Shown: one piece after another, positions 8,848-17,895 of the stretch
How positions within the stretch are numbered: position 1 is the stretch's first letter
Layout: the number at the start of each line of letters is the position of its first letter
Assembly (NCBI RefSeq): GCF_029167625.1
Contig: NZ_CP119145.1
Location: forward strand, 6,696,001 to 6,760,000
Direction: 5' to 3'
Origin: Streptomyces sp. AM 4-1-1
GTDB taxonomy: Bacteria > Actinomycetota > Actinomycetes > Streptomycetales > Streptomycetaceae
DNA length: 64,000 bases
Notes under the pieces: model-generated
What the model saw: only the letters and a program-made list of their open reading frames with translations
Databases searched by the model: none
Told to the model about the DNA's origin: nothing
Made by a program: the position numbers and the translations under genes

Positions 8848-10062
8848 TCAGCCGGCCGGTTCGGGTTCCCGCCGGAAGCGGCGCGCCAGCAGCACACCGA
8901 TCACGGCCGCGATCACCACCACGCAGGCCGTGAACGCCAGGCCCGCGTCGCGCAGTCCGACGGCGAGGGTCAGCGCCCCCACTCCGAGCACCGGCAGCGA
9001 GATCCCCAGATAGGCGACGACGAAGAACGCCGACGTGGTCTCGCCGCGCCGGTCCTGCGGGGTCCGCCCGGTCACCGCCGCCATTCCGGCGCGGAAGGAG
9101 AGACCCTGCCCGAGCCCCGCGACCACCGCCCCCGCGGCCAGCAGGGCCAGCGAGGAGAACAGCAGCGATCCACCGATCAGGAGCATGCCCGCCACCAGGA
9201 CGAAGCACCCGGCGGGCAGCGCCCGTCCCGCGCCGAACCGCCGCGTCGCCAACTGCCCCACGGTGGACGCGGCGAACGCGGCGAAGACGACCGCCCCGGA
9301 GACCGCCGGATCGTCCACCCCGAGGTCGTCGTGCATGAAGCTGGGGGCCACCGAGGTGAACAGACCGAACATGGAGAACCCGGCGAACGCGGCCAGCGCG
9401 GCGGGCACGAACACGCCCCGCACCTCCCGGGGCACGTGGGGCGGCCGGGGACGCAGCGGCGGCCGGGGCTCCCGGCGGCGGACGGTCTCGGGCAGCGGCA
9501 GCGTCAGACCGATGGCCACCACCAGCAGACCCAGATGGGTGAGGTACGGCAGCCGCAGCGGCCAGGGGGCGTAGGCGGCCAGCACTCCGGCGAGGAGCGG
9601 GCCGCAGCCGAGGCCGCCCATGTTGGCGGCGGTCGCGGCGAACGCCGCCCGGTCCTTCCGGTCCGGCGGCGCCAGTTCCATGACCGCGACGGTCGCCGTA
9701 CCGGTGAGCAGCCCCGCGGCCAGCCCGGACAGCACCCGTCCGGTGAACAGCAGGGGCAGACCGCTCTCCAGGACGAAGCACACCCCGCTCGCCAGGGACA
9801 GACCGAGCGAGGTCAGCAGCACCGGCTTGCGCCCCAGCAGATCGGAGAAGTCGCCCGCCAGGACGAGCACCGCGATCACCCCGGCCGCGTACGTCGCGAA
9901 GATCACCGTCACCATCAGCGAGGAGAAGCCGATCTCGTCCTGGTACAGGCCGTACAGCGGTGTCGGAAGGGTGGTGCCCGCCATGCCGACCGCGAAGGTG
10001 TAGGCGGCGGCCCGGTAGTGCCAGGGGCGTGCCGGAGGCGAGTCCGCTTTTCCGATCTCCAT
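8848..10062 (-). CDS. MFS transporter, drug-efflux type
   Basis: 404 residues, 12 predicted TM helices. The start is the ATG of MEIGKADSPP; a TAGGGT box lies 7 bases upstream on the coding strand, typical of a leaderless Streptomyces promoter. MFS motif A appears as GDFSDLLGRKPVLL, and GRVLSGLAAGLLTGTATVAVMEL matches the region of helices 4-5. Substrate cannot be read from sequence; the family exports drugs, sugars or siderophores by proton antiport. It is divergent from the SpoIIE-type gene with 255 bases between them. Confidence 0.9.
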   Translation of the reverse strand: MEIGKADSPPARPWHYRAAAYTFAVGMAGTTLPTPLYGLYQDEIGFSSLMVTVIFATYAAGVIAVLVLAGDFSDLLGRKPVLLTSLGLSLASGVCFVLESGLPLLFTGRVLSGLAAGLLTGTATVAVMELAPPDRKDRAAFAATAANMGGLGCGPLLAGVLAAYAPWPLRLPYLTHLGLLVVAIGLTLPLPETVRRREPRPPLRPRPPHVPREVRGVFVPAALAAFAGFSMFGLFTSVAPSFMHDDLGVDDPAVSGAVVFAAFAASTVGQLATRRFGAGRALPAGCFVLVAGMLLIGGSLLFSSLALLAAGAVVAGLGQGLSFRAGMAAVTGRTPQDRRGETTSAFFVVAYLGISLPVLGVGALTLAVGLRDAGLAFTACVVVIAAVIGVLLARRFRREPEPAG

Positions 10063-10305
10063 ATCGAGCACCCTAAGGTCCGTCCCGTAGTCCGCGGTGG
10101 AGCAGCGCGCGGCGCCGGACGCGGTGCGTCGCGAGGCGGAGGGACCTTCACATACCGGATGTGCACGTCGACGTTCCGACAGCGCCGCGAGACGCCGTGG
10201 CTGTCGTCGCGTGCCCGCCAGGGACCACGGGACGGCCCTCGGGGGCGGGACGGGAGGGCCGGCTCCATGGACGCCGTCCCGGGTGCGCGGGCCGATGGCT
10301 GCGCC

Positions 10306-10317
10306 TAGCGTGGCCCC
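10306..10317 (+). promoter_or_regulatory. Leaderless -10 box before the SpoIIE-family gene
   Basis: TAGCGT (10306-10311) stands six bases before the ATG at 10318 and there is no purine-rich ribosome-binding site. In Streptomyces TANNNT placed 6-8 bases before a start codon marks leaderless transcription. The same arrangement occurs at several other genes in this window. Confidence 0.55.
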
Positions 10318-12402
10318 ATGGACGCGGGCAGCCGGGGTGGTGAGGCGGCCGAGTGCTGCCGTGGGGGCGTGGGGGAGCCCGGCTGCTTTCTGCGGGAGTA
10401 CGGGCACGGGCTCGGCATGGGCAGCTTCGACTGGGACCTGGACAGCGGCCTGATGCGGATGGACGCGCCCGCCCTCGCGGTGTTCGACCTGACCCCCGAG
10501 GAGTACGACGACCGGCCCGAGACCCTGGCCCGGCGCATGCCGCCCGACGAGGCGGTCGGTCTGGACGCCAAGGTCGCGCGGGCGCTGAAGAGCGGGAAGG
10601 GCAACTACGGCGCCTACTTCCGGATCACGCGCGAGCACGGAGACCCGCGCTGGGGCCACACCCAGGGATTCATCCACCGGGACGGGACCGGCCGCCCGCT
10701 CCGCGTCGTCGGCATCGTCCGGGACGCCACCGACGAACTGGCCGAAGCCACCGCCCGCCGCGACGTGGACGAGGAACGCCGCCGCCGGACCAGCGTGGTC
10801 GAGGGCACCGCCGCCGCGCTCGCCCACGCGCGCACCGTCCAGGACGTCATCGAGGTGCTGAAGAACTCCCAGGGACTGGCGCACCTCGGCGCGGCCGACA
10901 TCGTCCTGGGACTGCTGGAGGCGGGGCGCATCCACCTCGTGACGGAGGCACCCGAAGGGACGCATCCGCCCACCGACCGCTACACCCGGTTGGACGAGCC
11001 GTACCCGATGGGCGAGGTGATGCGCACCCTCACCCCCCGGTTCTTCGAGTCCGCCGACGAGTTCGCCACCTCGTACCCGCTTCTGTGGCCGCACGTCAGC
11101 CCCCTCGGGGTCACCGCCGCCGCCTACCTGCCGCTGATCGCCCAGGCCCGGCCCATCGGGGCGATCGGACTGCTCTACCGCGACAAGGCGGGCTTCACCG
11201 CCGACGAACGCAACCTGCTGGTCGCGCTCGGCAGCTCCATCGCCCAGAGCCTCCAGCGCGCCGTGCTCTACGAGCAGGAGCACGACCTCGCACAGGGCCT
11301 CCAGCAGGCCATGCTGCCCCGCCGTATTCCCGAAGTGCCCGGAGCGCAGGTCGCCGTCCGCTACCGCCCGGCCCGGCTCGGCAGGGACATCGGCGGCGAC
11401 TGGTACGACATCATCCCCCTGCCCGGCGGCCGGGTCGGCGCCGTCATCGGAGACGTACAGGGCCACGACACCCACGCGGCGGCCGTCATGGGCCAGCTGC
11501 GGATCGTGCTGCGCGCCTACGCGGCCGAGGGGCACAGCCCCGCCACCGTCATGGCACGGGCCTCCGTCTTCCTCGACGAACTCGACACCGACCGCTTCGC
11601 GACCTGTACGTACGCCGAGGTCGACCTCACCACCGGAGTGGTCCAGCTGGTGCGGGCCGGACACGTCGACCCGCTGATGCGCGACACCGACGGCGACTGC
11701 CGCCGGGTGCCCTCCGAGGGCGGGCTGCCGCTCGGGCTCTCGGCCGAGTTCGGACGGCTCGAATACCCGGTCAGCACCATCGAACTCGACCCCGGACAGA
11801 CCATGGTGCTCTACACCGACGGGCTGGTGGAGCAGCCGGGCGCCGACCTCGACGAAGGCATGCGACTGCTCACCGCCCTGGTCCGCGACGGCCCCCGCGA
11901 CCTCCAGCGACTGGCCGACCGGCTCTGCGAGGTGATCGACGAACGCGGTGGTGAGGACGACGTCGCGGTGCTCCTGCTGCGCCGCCGGGTCTCCCAGGCC
12001 CCGCAGCCGGGCGGCCGGCTCCAGCAGCACGTCGCGCAGAGCGACCCGGAGGCGCTGAGCTCCGCCCGGCAGATGGTGCGGGCCGCGGTGGGGGCCTGGG
12101 GCGCCCGGGACAGGGCCGACGAGATCGAACTGGCCGCCGACGAGCTGATGACCAACGCGCTGATGCACACCGACGGCGGCGCGATCGTCACGGTACGGGT
12201 GCTCACCGGTCCCGCGCGGCGGCTGCGGGTCGATGTGGAGGACCGGTCGAGCGCGCTTCCGCGCCGCCGCGACGCTGGCGAGTCGGGGGTCTCCGGTCGT
12301 GGGCTGATGCTGGTGGACCGGCTGGCGGACGGCTGGGGCGTGGAGGCCCGGGGCAGCGGCAAGTGCGTGTGGTGCGAGTTCGTCATCCCCGGCCGGGAGT
12401 GA
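10318..12402 (+). CDS. PAS-GAF-SpoIIE phosphatase-HATPase_c regulator
   Basis: 694 residues. Order: PAS-like sensor (about 30-140: GSFDWDLDSGLMRMD to GIVRDATDELAEA), GAF domain (about 155-320), PP2C-type SpoIIE phosphatase (about 330-555) with GRDIGGDWYDIIPL and GDVQGHDTHAAAV, LYTDGLVEQ and GGEDDVAVLLL, and an anti-sigma-like HATPase (about 575-690) with N box ELMTNALMHT and GRGLMLVDRLADGWGV. Such proteins dephosphorylate anti-anti-sigma factors and can also act as Ser kinases in partner-switching of sigma-B-type regulation. The usual GDVMGHG is GDVQGHD here. No sigma or STAS gene is adjacent, so the partner is unknown. Confidence 0.92.
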   Translation: MDAGSRGGEAAECCRGGVGEPGCFLREYGHGLGMGSFDWDLDSGLMRMDAPALAVFDLTPEEYDDRPETLARRMPPDEAVGLDAKVARALKSGKGNYGAYFRITREHGDPRWGHTQGFIHRDGTGRPLRVVGIVRDATDELAEATARRDVDEERRRRTSVVEGTAAALAHARTVQDVIEVLKNSQGLAHLGAADIVLGLLEAGRIHLVTEAPEGTHPPTDRYTRLDEPYPMGEVMRTLTPRFFESADEFATSYPLLWPHVSPLGVTAAAYLPLIAQARPIGAIGLLYRDKAGFTADERNLLVALGSSIAQSLQRAVLYEQEHDLAQGLQQAMLPRRIPEVPGAQVAVRYRPARLGRDIGGDWYDIIPLPGGRVGAVIGDVQGHDTHAAAVMGQLRIVLRAYAAEGHSPATVMARASVFLDELDTDRFATCTYAEVDLTTGVVQLVRAGHVDPLMRDTDGDCRRVPSEGGLPLGLSAEFGRLEYPVSTIELDPGQTMVLYTDGLVEQPGADLDEGMRLLTALVRDGPRDLQRLADRLCEVIDERGGEDDVAVLLLRRRVSQAPQPGGRLQQHVAQSDPEALSSARQMVRAAVGAWGARDRADEIELAADELMTNALMHTDGGAIVTVRVLTGPARRLRVDVEDRSSALPRRRDAGESGVSGRGLMLVDRLADGWGVEARGSGKCVWCEFVIPGRE

Positions 12403-12650
12403 CCGGCCCGGTCGTCGGGCCGCGCACGGCCGGGGCCCTTCGCCCCGCCGCGCCTGTCCGGGTGGCCTCCGCCCGCCACACGTGGGCATCGGAGCCCTCG
12501 GCTCCGCCGCGGCGCGCCCGACGGACGGAGCCTCGGACGTCCGGGGCGGGCAGGGGCCGGCGTGAGGCGGTCCGGGGGCCTGGTCCGGCACGGGGCGCCT
12601 CCCGGGAAACCCGGGAGGCATCCGCCCCCGGACTGCGGCAGGCTGGAACC

Positions 12651-13511
12651 ATGCCCGAACTCCCGGAAGTCGAAGCCCTGCGGGACTTCCTCGACACCCA
12701 CCTGGTCGGCAAGGAGATCGCACGGGTCCTGCCGCTGGCGATCAGCGTGCTCAAGACGTACGACCCGCCGCTCACCGCCCTGGAGGGCGGTACGGTCTCC
12801 GGTGTCGCCCGGCACGGCAAGTTCCTCGACATCGAGGCCGGCCCGCTGCACCTCGTCATCCACCTCGCGCGGGCCGGCTGGCTCCGGTGGAAGGACGGTT
12901 TCCCCGCGACCCCGCCCCGCCCCGGAAAGGGGCCCCTCGCCCTGCGTACCGTGCTCACCGGGGGCGACGGCTTCGACCTCACCGAGATGGGCACCACCAA
13001 ACGCCTCGCCGTCCATCTGGTGCGTGACCCGGCGAGCGTCCCCGGCATCGCCCGGCTCGGACCCGACCCGCTCGACGACTCCTTCGACCGTGAGGCGTTC
13101 GCCGCGCTGCTCGCCGGGGAACGCCGCCGCATCAAGGGCGCCCTGCGCGACCAGAGCCTCATCGCGGGCATCGGCAACGCCTACAGCGACGAGATCCTGC
13201 ACGCAGCGCGGATGTCCCCGTTCAAAACGACGTCGAGCCTCACCGACGAGGACATCACCCGGCTCCACACCGCGCTGCGCACCACACTCCTGGAGGCCGT
13301 CGAGCGCTCGCGCGGGGTCGCCGCCGGACGGCTCAAGGCGGAGAAGAAGGGCGGGCTACGGGTCCACGGGCGGGCGGGGGAGCCCTGCCCGGTGTGCGGC
13401 GACACCATCCGGGAGGTCTCGTTCAGCGACTCCGCGCTCCAGTACTGCCCCACCTGCCAGACCGGCGGCCGGCTGCTCGCCGACCGCAGACTGTCCCGGC
13501 TGCTGAAGTAA
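12651..13511 (+). CDS. Fpg/Nei-family DNA glycosylase
   Basis: 286 residues starting MPELPEVEALRDFL; after Met removal the Pro2 amino group is the Schiff-base nucleophile and Glu3 the catalytic acid. The H2TH region includes IKGALRDQSLIAGIGNAYSDEIL, and the C-terminal zinc finger is CPVC...CPTC. It excises oxidised bases and nicks the abasic site. The sequence following the finger start (GDTIREVSFSDSALQY) differs from classical MutM, so it may belong to the actinobacterial Nei-like branch. It is monocistronic, 248 bases downstream of the phosphatase gene. Confidence 0.93.
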   Translation: MPELPEVEALRDFLDTHLVGKEIARVLPLAISVLKTYDPPLTALEGGTVSGVARHGKFLDIEAGPLHLVIHLARAGWLRWKDGFPATPPRPGKGPLALRTVLTGGDGFDLTEMGTTKRLAVHLVRDPASVPGIARLGPDPLDDSFDREAFAALLAGERRRIKGALRDQSLIAGIGNAYSDEILHAARMSPFKTTSSLTDEDITRLHTALRTTLLEAVERSRGVAAGRLKAEKKGGLRVHGRAGEPCPVCGDTIREVSFSDSALQYCPTCQTGGRLLADRRLSRLLK

Positions 13512-13561
13512 CGGACGGCCACGAAGGGGCCCGCGCCGGGCGGACACCGGAGCGCCAGGGA

Positions 13562-13915
13562 AGGCCCTGGCGCCGGACCGGCATGTGGACCGGTCACGGC
13601 CGGGGCGAGACAGGGCGGGCCGCCGCCGGAGTGACGTGAGAACCGGTCACGGCCGGGGTGACACGGGTCCGCGCACGGCCGGAGGGACATGAGGACCGGT
13701 CACGGCCGGGGCGGCACTGGACCGCTCACGGCTGCGGTGACACGGGTCCGCCCACGGCCGGACGGACATGAGGACCGGTCATGGTCAGGGCGACACGGGA
13801 CCGGCCACGGCCGGGTGACGGGACCGGCCACGGCCGGGTGACACGGACCCGTGCCACCGCCGGAGTGTCATGAGGGCCGGTCACGGCCGGGTGACACGGG
13901 TCCGGTCACTACTGC
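13562..13915 (+). repeat. Degenerate tandem repeat, alternating 26- and 27-bp units (53-bp higher-order period)
   Basis: This 489-base space between the glycosylase and the LytTR gene has no credible gene. It is filled with units related to ACCGGTCACGGCCGGGGTGA plus CACGGG, alternating with a second form TCCGCGCACGGCCGGAGGGA plus CATGAGG. ACCGGTCA-type unit starts fall at 13589, 13642, 13695 and 13774, giving a 53-base spacing for the first three and further decayed copies to about 13910. There are roughly a dozen half-units. Copies differ from each other, unlike CRISPR repeats, and there are no unique spacers. Confidence 0.75.
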
Positions 13916-14000
13916 CCGTACCGCCCGGAACCGTCCCGTACGACGAGAACCCGTCCGCGGACCGGGCCATCCGCCCGGCAAGCCCCTAAACTCCGGCCTC

Positions 14001-14753
14001 ATGCTCCGCGTACTCGCCGTCGACGACGAAGAACCCGCCCTGGAAGAACTGCTCTACCTGCTGCGCGCCGACCCCCGCATCGGCAGCGCCGAAGGCGCCA
14101 CCGGGGCCACCGAGGCGCTGCGCCGCATCGGCGCCGCCGTCGACGCGGGACCCGAAGACCCGGCCGCCGTCGACGTCGTCTTCCTCGACATCCACATGGC
14201 GGGCCTCACCGGGCTCGACGTCGCCCAGCTGCTGGCCGGATTCGCCGCGCCCCCGCTCATCGTCTTCGTCACCGCCCACGAGGGGTTCGCCGTCCACGCC
14301 TTCGACCTCAAGGCCGTCGACTACGTCCTCAAACCCGTCCGCAGGGAACGCCTCGCCGAGGCCGTGCGCCGGGTCGCCGAACAGGTCGGCGACCGTCAGG
14401 CGCCCGTCCACGACACCGCCGCCGACCAGATACCCGTCGAACTCGGCGGCGTCACCCGGTTCGTCGCCGTCGACGACATCACCTACGCCGAGGCCCAGGG
14501 CGACTACGCCCGTCTGCACACCGCGACCGGCAGCCACCTCGTACGCGTCCCCCTCACCACCCTTGAGGAACGCTGGCGCTCACGCGGTTTCGTCCGCATC
14601 CACCGCCGTCATCTCGTCGCCCTCGGCCGCATCGACGAACTCCGGCTCGACGCGGGCAGCATGAGCGTCCGAGTCGGCACCGCCGAACTCGCCGTGAGCC
14701 GCCGCCACACCCGCGCCCTGCGTGATCTGCTGATGCGGCAGACCGGCCGCTGA
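14001..14753 (+). CDS. LytTR-family response regulator
   Basis: 250 residues from an ATG with a TAAACT box 8 bases upstream. The receiver domain (1-125) contains the acidic pair DDE at 8-10, phospho-acceptor Asp63 (VVFLDIHMAGL), Thr/Ala switch (FVTAHEGFAVHAF) and Lys (YVLKPVRRERL). A LytTR DNA-binding domain spans about 150-245 (YAEAQGDYARLHT, FVRIHRRHLV, VSRRHTRALRDLL). Such regulators pair with LytS-type kinases; one lies three genes downstream in the same direction, with a symporter between. Control of the symporter by this pair is inferred. Confidence 0.95.
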   Translation: MLRVLAVDDEEPALEELLYLLRADPRIGSAEGATGATEALRRIGAAVDAGPEDPAAVDVVFLDIHMAGLTGLDVAQLLAGFAAPPLIVFVTAHEGFAVHAFDLKAVDYVLKPVRRERLAEAVRRVAEQVGDRQAPVHDTAADQIPVELGGVTRFVAVDDITYAEAQGDYARLHTATGSHLVRVPLTTLEERWRSRGFVRIHRRHLVALGRIDELRLDAGSMSVRVGTAELAVSRRHTRALRDLLMRQTGR

Positions 14754-14809
14754 CCAGCGGCTTCCCGGCCCTTCCCAGGCGGGCCCCGCGCTGCGTACAC
14801 TCCGAGGCC

Positions 14810-15172
14810 ATGTCCGCAGAGCCCACACCCCGGCGCGAAGTGGTGACGGGAGAGCCCCGGCGGGTACGCCCGCTGCCCCGCTACCGCGCCCAGTCGGAGA
14901 TCGACGAGCAGACCGCCCTCGGCGGCGCCTACGTCCGCTCGCTGATGCGCAGTCAGCTCCGCGCCGGAGTCACCGCGTTCGCCGTGCTCGCCCTCGTCGT
15001 CGGCACCCTGCCCCTGGTCTTCGAGGCACTGCGCAGCGCCGCCCTCGTCTGGGCCGTCCTCGGCTTCGCCGCCTATCCGCCGCTCACCCTCATCGCCTGG
15101 TGGTACGTGCGCCGCGCGGAACGCAACGAACGGGACTTCGCCCGGCTGGTGGAAGGCCGCCCCGCGCAGTGA
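14810..15172 (+). CDS. Small two-TM membrane protein (DUF485-like), symporter partner
   Basis: 120 residues: a basic Pro/Arg-rich N-terminus, then two hydrophobic segments (about 45-70, GVTAFAVLALVVGTLPLVF, and 78-100, AALVWAVLGFAAYPPLTLIA) and a basic C-terminus. Small proteins of this shape (DUF485/DUF4212 type) regularly precede acetate- and carboxylate-type SSS transporters and are thought to be an accessory subunit. The stop overlaps the symporter GTG by four bases. A TACACT box sits 8 bases before the ATG, so this operon segment may have its own leaderless start. Confidence 0.8.
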   Translation: MSAEPTPRREVVTGEPRRVRPLPRYRAQSEIDEQTALGGAYVRSLMRSQLRAGVTAFAVLALVVGTLPLVFEALRSAALVWAVLGFAAYPPLTLIAWWYVRRAERNERDFARLVEGRPAQ

Positions 15173-16659
15173 GCAGACCCGATCACCTGGCGTCGGTGGT
15201 GGCCGTGGCCGTCGTGGTCCTCGCCACCGTCCTCGTCGGCGGCTTCGGCCTGCGCATCTCCCGCACCACCTCCGACTTCTACGTCGCCTCCCGCACCGTG
15301 CGGCCCCGGCTCAACGCGGCGGCGATCAGCGGCGAATACCTCTCCGCCGCCTCCTTCCTCGGCATCGCGGGACTCGTGCTCACGCACGGCCCCGACATGC
15401 TCTGGTACCCGGTCGGCTACACCGCCGGCTACCTCGTGCTCCTGGTGTTCGTCGCCGCGCCGCTGCGCCGCTCGGGGGCGTACACCCTGCCCGACTTCGC
15501 CGAGGGCCGGCTCGAATCGCTCCGGGCCCGCCGACTGGTCAGTGTGCTCGTCGTCGGCGCGGGCTGGCTCTACCTCGTCCCCCAACTCCAGGGCGCCGGG
15601 CTCACCCTGAACATCCTGACCGGGGCGCCGGGCTGGTTCGGTGACGTCCTCGTCGCCTCGGTGGTCGTGGTCGCCGTCGCCGCCGGGGGCATGCGCAGCA
15701 TCACCTTCGTCCAGGTCTTCCAGTACTGGCTGAAACTGACCGCGCTGCTCGTCCCGGCCATCTTCCTGGTGCTGGCCTGGCGGGGCGACGGTCAGCCCCG
15801 CGTCACCTTCGACCCGCAGCTGTCCGTCTTCCGCGCCGCCCACCCGCTGTACGCCACCTACGGGCTGATCGTCGCGACGTTCCTCGGCACCATGGGGCTG
15901 CCGCACGTCGTCGTCCGCTTCTACACCAGCCCCAACGGCCGCGACGCCCGCCGCACGACCGTCGCCGTACTCGCCCTGGTCGGCCTGTTCTACCTGCTGC
16001 CACCCGTCTACGGGGCCCTCGGCAGGCTGTACGCCCCCGAGCTGATCCAGGGCGGGGACGCGGACGCCGCCGTGCTCCTGCTGCCCGCCCGGATCGTCGG
16101 CGGCCTCGGCGGGGACCTGCTCGGCGCGCTCATCGCGGGCGGGGCGTTCGCCGCGTTCCTGTCCACCGCCTCCGGGCTCACCATGGCGGTCGCCGGGGTC
16201 ATCACCCAGGACGTCCTCCCGTCACGCGGTGTACGGCACTTCCGGCTGGCGACCCTCCTCGCCGTCGCCGTCCCGCTCTGCGGCTCGCTGCTGGTCGGCC
16301 GGGTGCCGGTGGCCGACGCCGTCGGCATGGCGTTCGCGGTCTCCGCCTCCTCCTTCTGCCCCCTGCTGGTCCTCGGCATCTGGTGGCGGCGGCTGACCCC
16401 GCCCGGCGCGATGGCCGGGCTGCTGCTCGGCGGCGGCTCGGCGCTGCTGTCGGTCGCGATCACCGTCAGCGGCGCGGTGCGCCCGCCCGGCTGGCCGCAC
16501 GCGCTGCTCGCCTGGCCCGCCGTCTGGTCGGTCCCGGTCGGCTTCCTCGCGATGATCCTCGTCTCGCTCGCCACCCCCGGCCGGATACCCGCGGGCACCA
16601 ACGCCGCCATGACCCGCTTCCATCTGCCGGAGGCGCTGGCCTCGGGACGGCAGCGATGA
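15169..16659 (+). CDS. Sodium/solute symporter (SSS family, ActP-like)
   Basis: 496 residues from the GTG that overlaps the previous stop; around 13 TM segments. SSS hallmarks include DFYVASRTVRPRLNAAAISG, YLSAASFLGIAGLV, FLGTMGLPHVVVRFYTSPN and AAFLSTASGLTMAVAG. The ASFLGIAG and GLPHVVVRF segments are those of acetate/pyruvate-type carriers, so a short carboxylate is the likely substrate, driven by Na+. The stop overlaps the kinase start (ATGA), so transporter and sensor are translationally coupled. Confidence 0.93.
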   Translation: MSRPDHLASVVAVAVVVLATVLVGGFGLRISRTTSDFYVASRTVRPRLNAAAISGEYLSAASFLGIAGLVLTHGPDMLWYPVGYTAGYLVLLVFVAAPLRRSGAYTLPDFAEGRLESLRARRLVSVLVVGAGWLYLVPQLQGAGLTLNILTGAPGWFGDVLVASVVVVAVAAGGMRSITFVQVFQYWLKLTALLVPAIFLVLAWRGDGQPRVTFDPQLSVFRAAHPLYATYGLIVATFLGTMGLPHVVVRFYTSPNGRDARRTTVAVLALVGLFYLLPPVYGALGRLYAPELIQGGDADAAVLLLPARIVGGLGGDLLGALIAGGAFAAFLSTASGLTMAVAGVITQDVLPSRGVRHFRLATLLAVAVPLCGSLLVGRVPVADAVGMAFAVSASSFCPLLVLGIWWRRLTPPGAMAGLLLGGGSALLSVAITVSGAVRPPGWPHALLAWPAVWSVPVGFLAMILVSLATPGRIPAGTNAAMTRFHLPEALASGRQR

Positions 16660-17846
16660 CCGGGCCCGGCGCCGCCGCCCTCGTCCTCCTCGCCCTGCTG
16701 CTGCTCGGCGCCGGCTTCGTCGCCGGCCGCCGTACCGCCACCCCCGTCCGGCCCAGTGACGTCGGCACCCCCGTCGAACACGCCACCTTCGAGACCCTGC
16801 ACACCGCGTCCCTCGCCGCACCCCCGCTGCGCGCCGGACTCACCGAGGAGAGCGCCCGCCGGTCCGCGCGCCGGCTGCGCTCACTGCTCGGCACCGACGC
16901 GCTCTGTCTGACCGACCGGGACCGGGTGCTCGTCTGGGACGGCGACGGCGAACACCACGGCAAGGAGGTGATGGACCACCTCCAGGGGCTGCTGGCCAGC
17001 GGCCGGGACACCGCCTTCCGCAGCGGCTGCGGCGACCTCGACTGCCCCCTGCGCTGGGCGGTGGCCGTACCGCTGACCGTCGACCACCGCGTCCTCGGCA
17101 CCCTGGTCGCGTACGCCCCACGTGAGTCGGCGGTCCTGGCCAGGGCCGCCGGGGAGGTCGCGCGCTGGGTCTGCGTCCAACTGGAGCTGGCCGAGCTGGA
17201 CCGGTCCCGCACCCAGCTCATCGAGGCGGAGATCAGGGCGCTGCGGGCACAGATATCCCCGCACTTCATCTTCAACTCACTCGCCGCCATCGCCTCGTTC
17301 GTCCGGACCGACCCGGAACAGGCCCGCGAACTCCTGCTGGAGTTCGCCGACTTCACCCGCTACTCGTTCCGCAGGCATGGCGAGTTCACCACGCTCGCCG
17401 ACGAACTCCACTCCATCGACCAGTATCTGGCGCTGGTACGGGCGCGGTTCGGCGAACGGCTCGCGGTCACCCTCCAGGTCGCCCCCGAGGTGCTGCCGGT
17501 CGCGCTGCCGTTCCTCTGTCTCCAGCCCCTGGTCGAGAACGCCGTCAAACACGGCCTGGAAGGCGCGGTCACCCGCAGCCGCATCACCATCAGCGCCCTG
17601 GACGCGGGCTCCGAGGCGGAGGTCGTCATCGAGGACGACGGCACCGGCATGGACCCCGGGCGGCTGCGCCGGATTTTGCGGGGAGAGGGCGACACCTCGA
17701 CCGGCATCGGACTGCTCAACGTGGACGAGCGGCTGCGCCAGGTGTACGGCGACGACTACGGGCTCGTCATCGAGACGGGCGTCGGCGCGGGGATGAGGAT
17801 CACCGTACGACTGCCCAAGTACCGCGCCGGGGTGCACGGTTCCTGA
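16656..17846 (+). CDS. LytS/YehU-type sensor histidine kinase
   Basis: 396 residues: one N-terminal TM helix (AALVLLALLLLGAGFVAGRR), a GAF-like sensing region (about 40-180) and a His_kinase domain with phospho-acceptor His203 in AQISPHFIFNSLAAI, followed by HATPase boxes QPLVENAVKHGLEGAV (N), DDGTGMDPG (G1) and STGIGLLNVDERL (G2). There is no multi-helix 5TM-LYT sensor, so the input may come through the adjacent symporter or the cytosolic GAF domain. It should phosphorylate the LytTR regulator encoded at the head of the cluster. Confidence 0.94.
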   Translation: MTGPGAAALVLLALLLLGAGFVAGRRTATPVRPSDVGTPVEHATFETLHTASLAAPPLRAGLTEESARRSARRLRSLLGTDALCLTDRDRVLVWDGDGEHHGKEVMDHLQGLLASGRDTAFRSGCGDLDCPLRWAVAVPLTVDHRVLGTLVAYAPRESAVLARAAGEVARWVCVQLELAELDRSRTQLIEAEIRALRAQISPHFIFNSLAAIASFVRTDPEQARELLLEFADFTRYSFRRHGEFTTLADELHSIDQYLALVRARFGERLAVTLQVAPEVLPVALPFLCLQPLVENAVKHGLEGAVTRSRITISALDAGSEAEVVIEDDGTGMDPGRLRRILRGEGDTSTGIGLLNVDERLRQVYGDDYGLVIETGVGAGMRITVRLPKYRAGVHGS

Positions 17847-17895
17847 CGAGCCGGGACGAGACCGTTCGACAGGGACGGGCCCACGGGGGCTCCGC

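Noticed and set aside
8026..10308. 760-residue plus-strand frame opposite the lipase maturation factor and MFS genes
   Set aside because: Composed of Gln/Arg/Gly/Pro runs with no domain; lies antisense to two clear membrane-protein genes.
10063..12723. Upstream extension of the MFS frame to 1291 residues
   Set aside because: The added part is antisense to the SpoIIE-type gene and non-protein-like; the ATG at 10062 has a leaderless promoter.
13562..13915. CRISPR array
   Set aside because: Units are contiguous, variable and without unique spacers, and no cas genes are present.
14001..17846. Lantibiotic or quorum-sensing agr-type locus suggested by the LytTR/LytS pair
   Set aside because: No peptide precursor, processing protease or exporter is present; the partner genes are a symporter and its small subunit.
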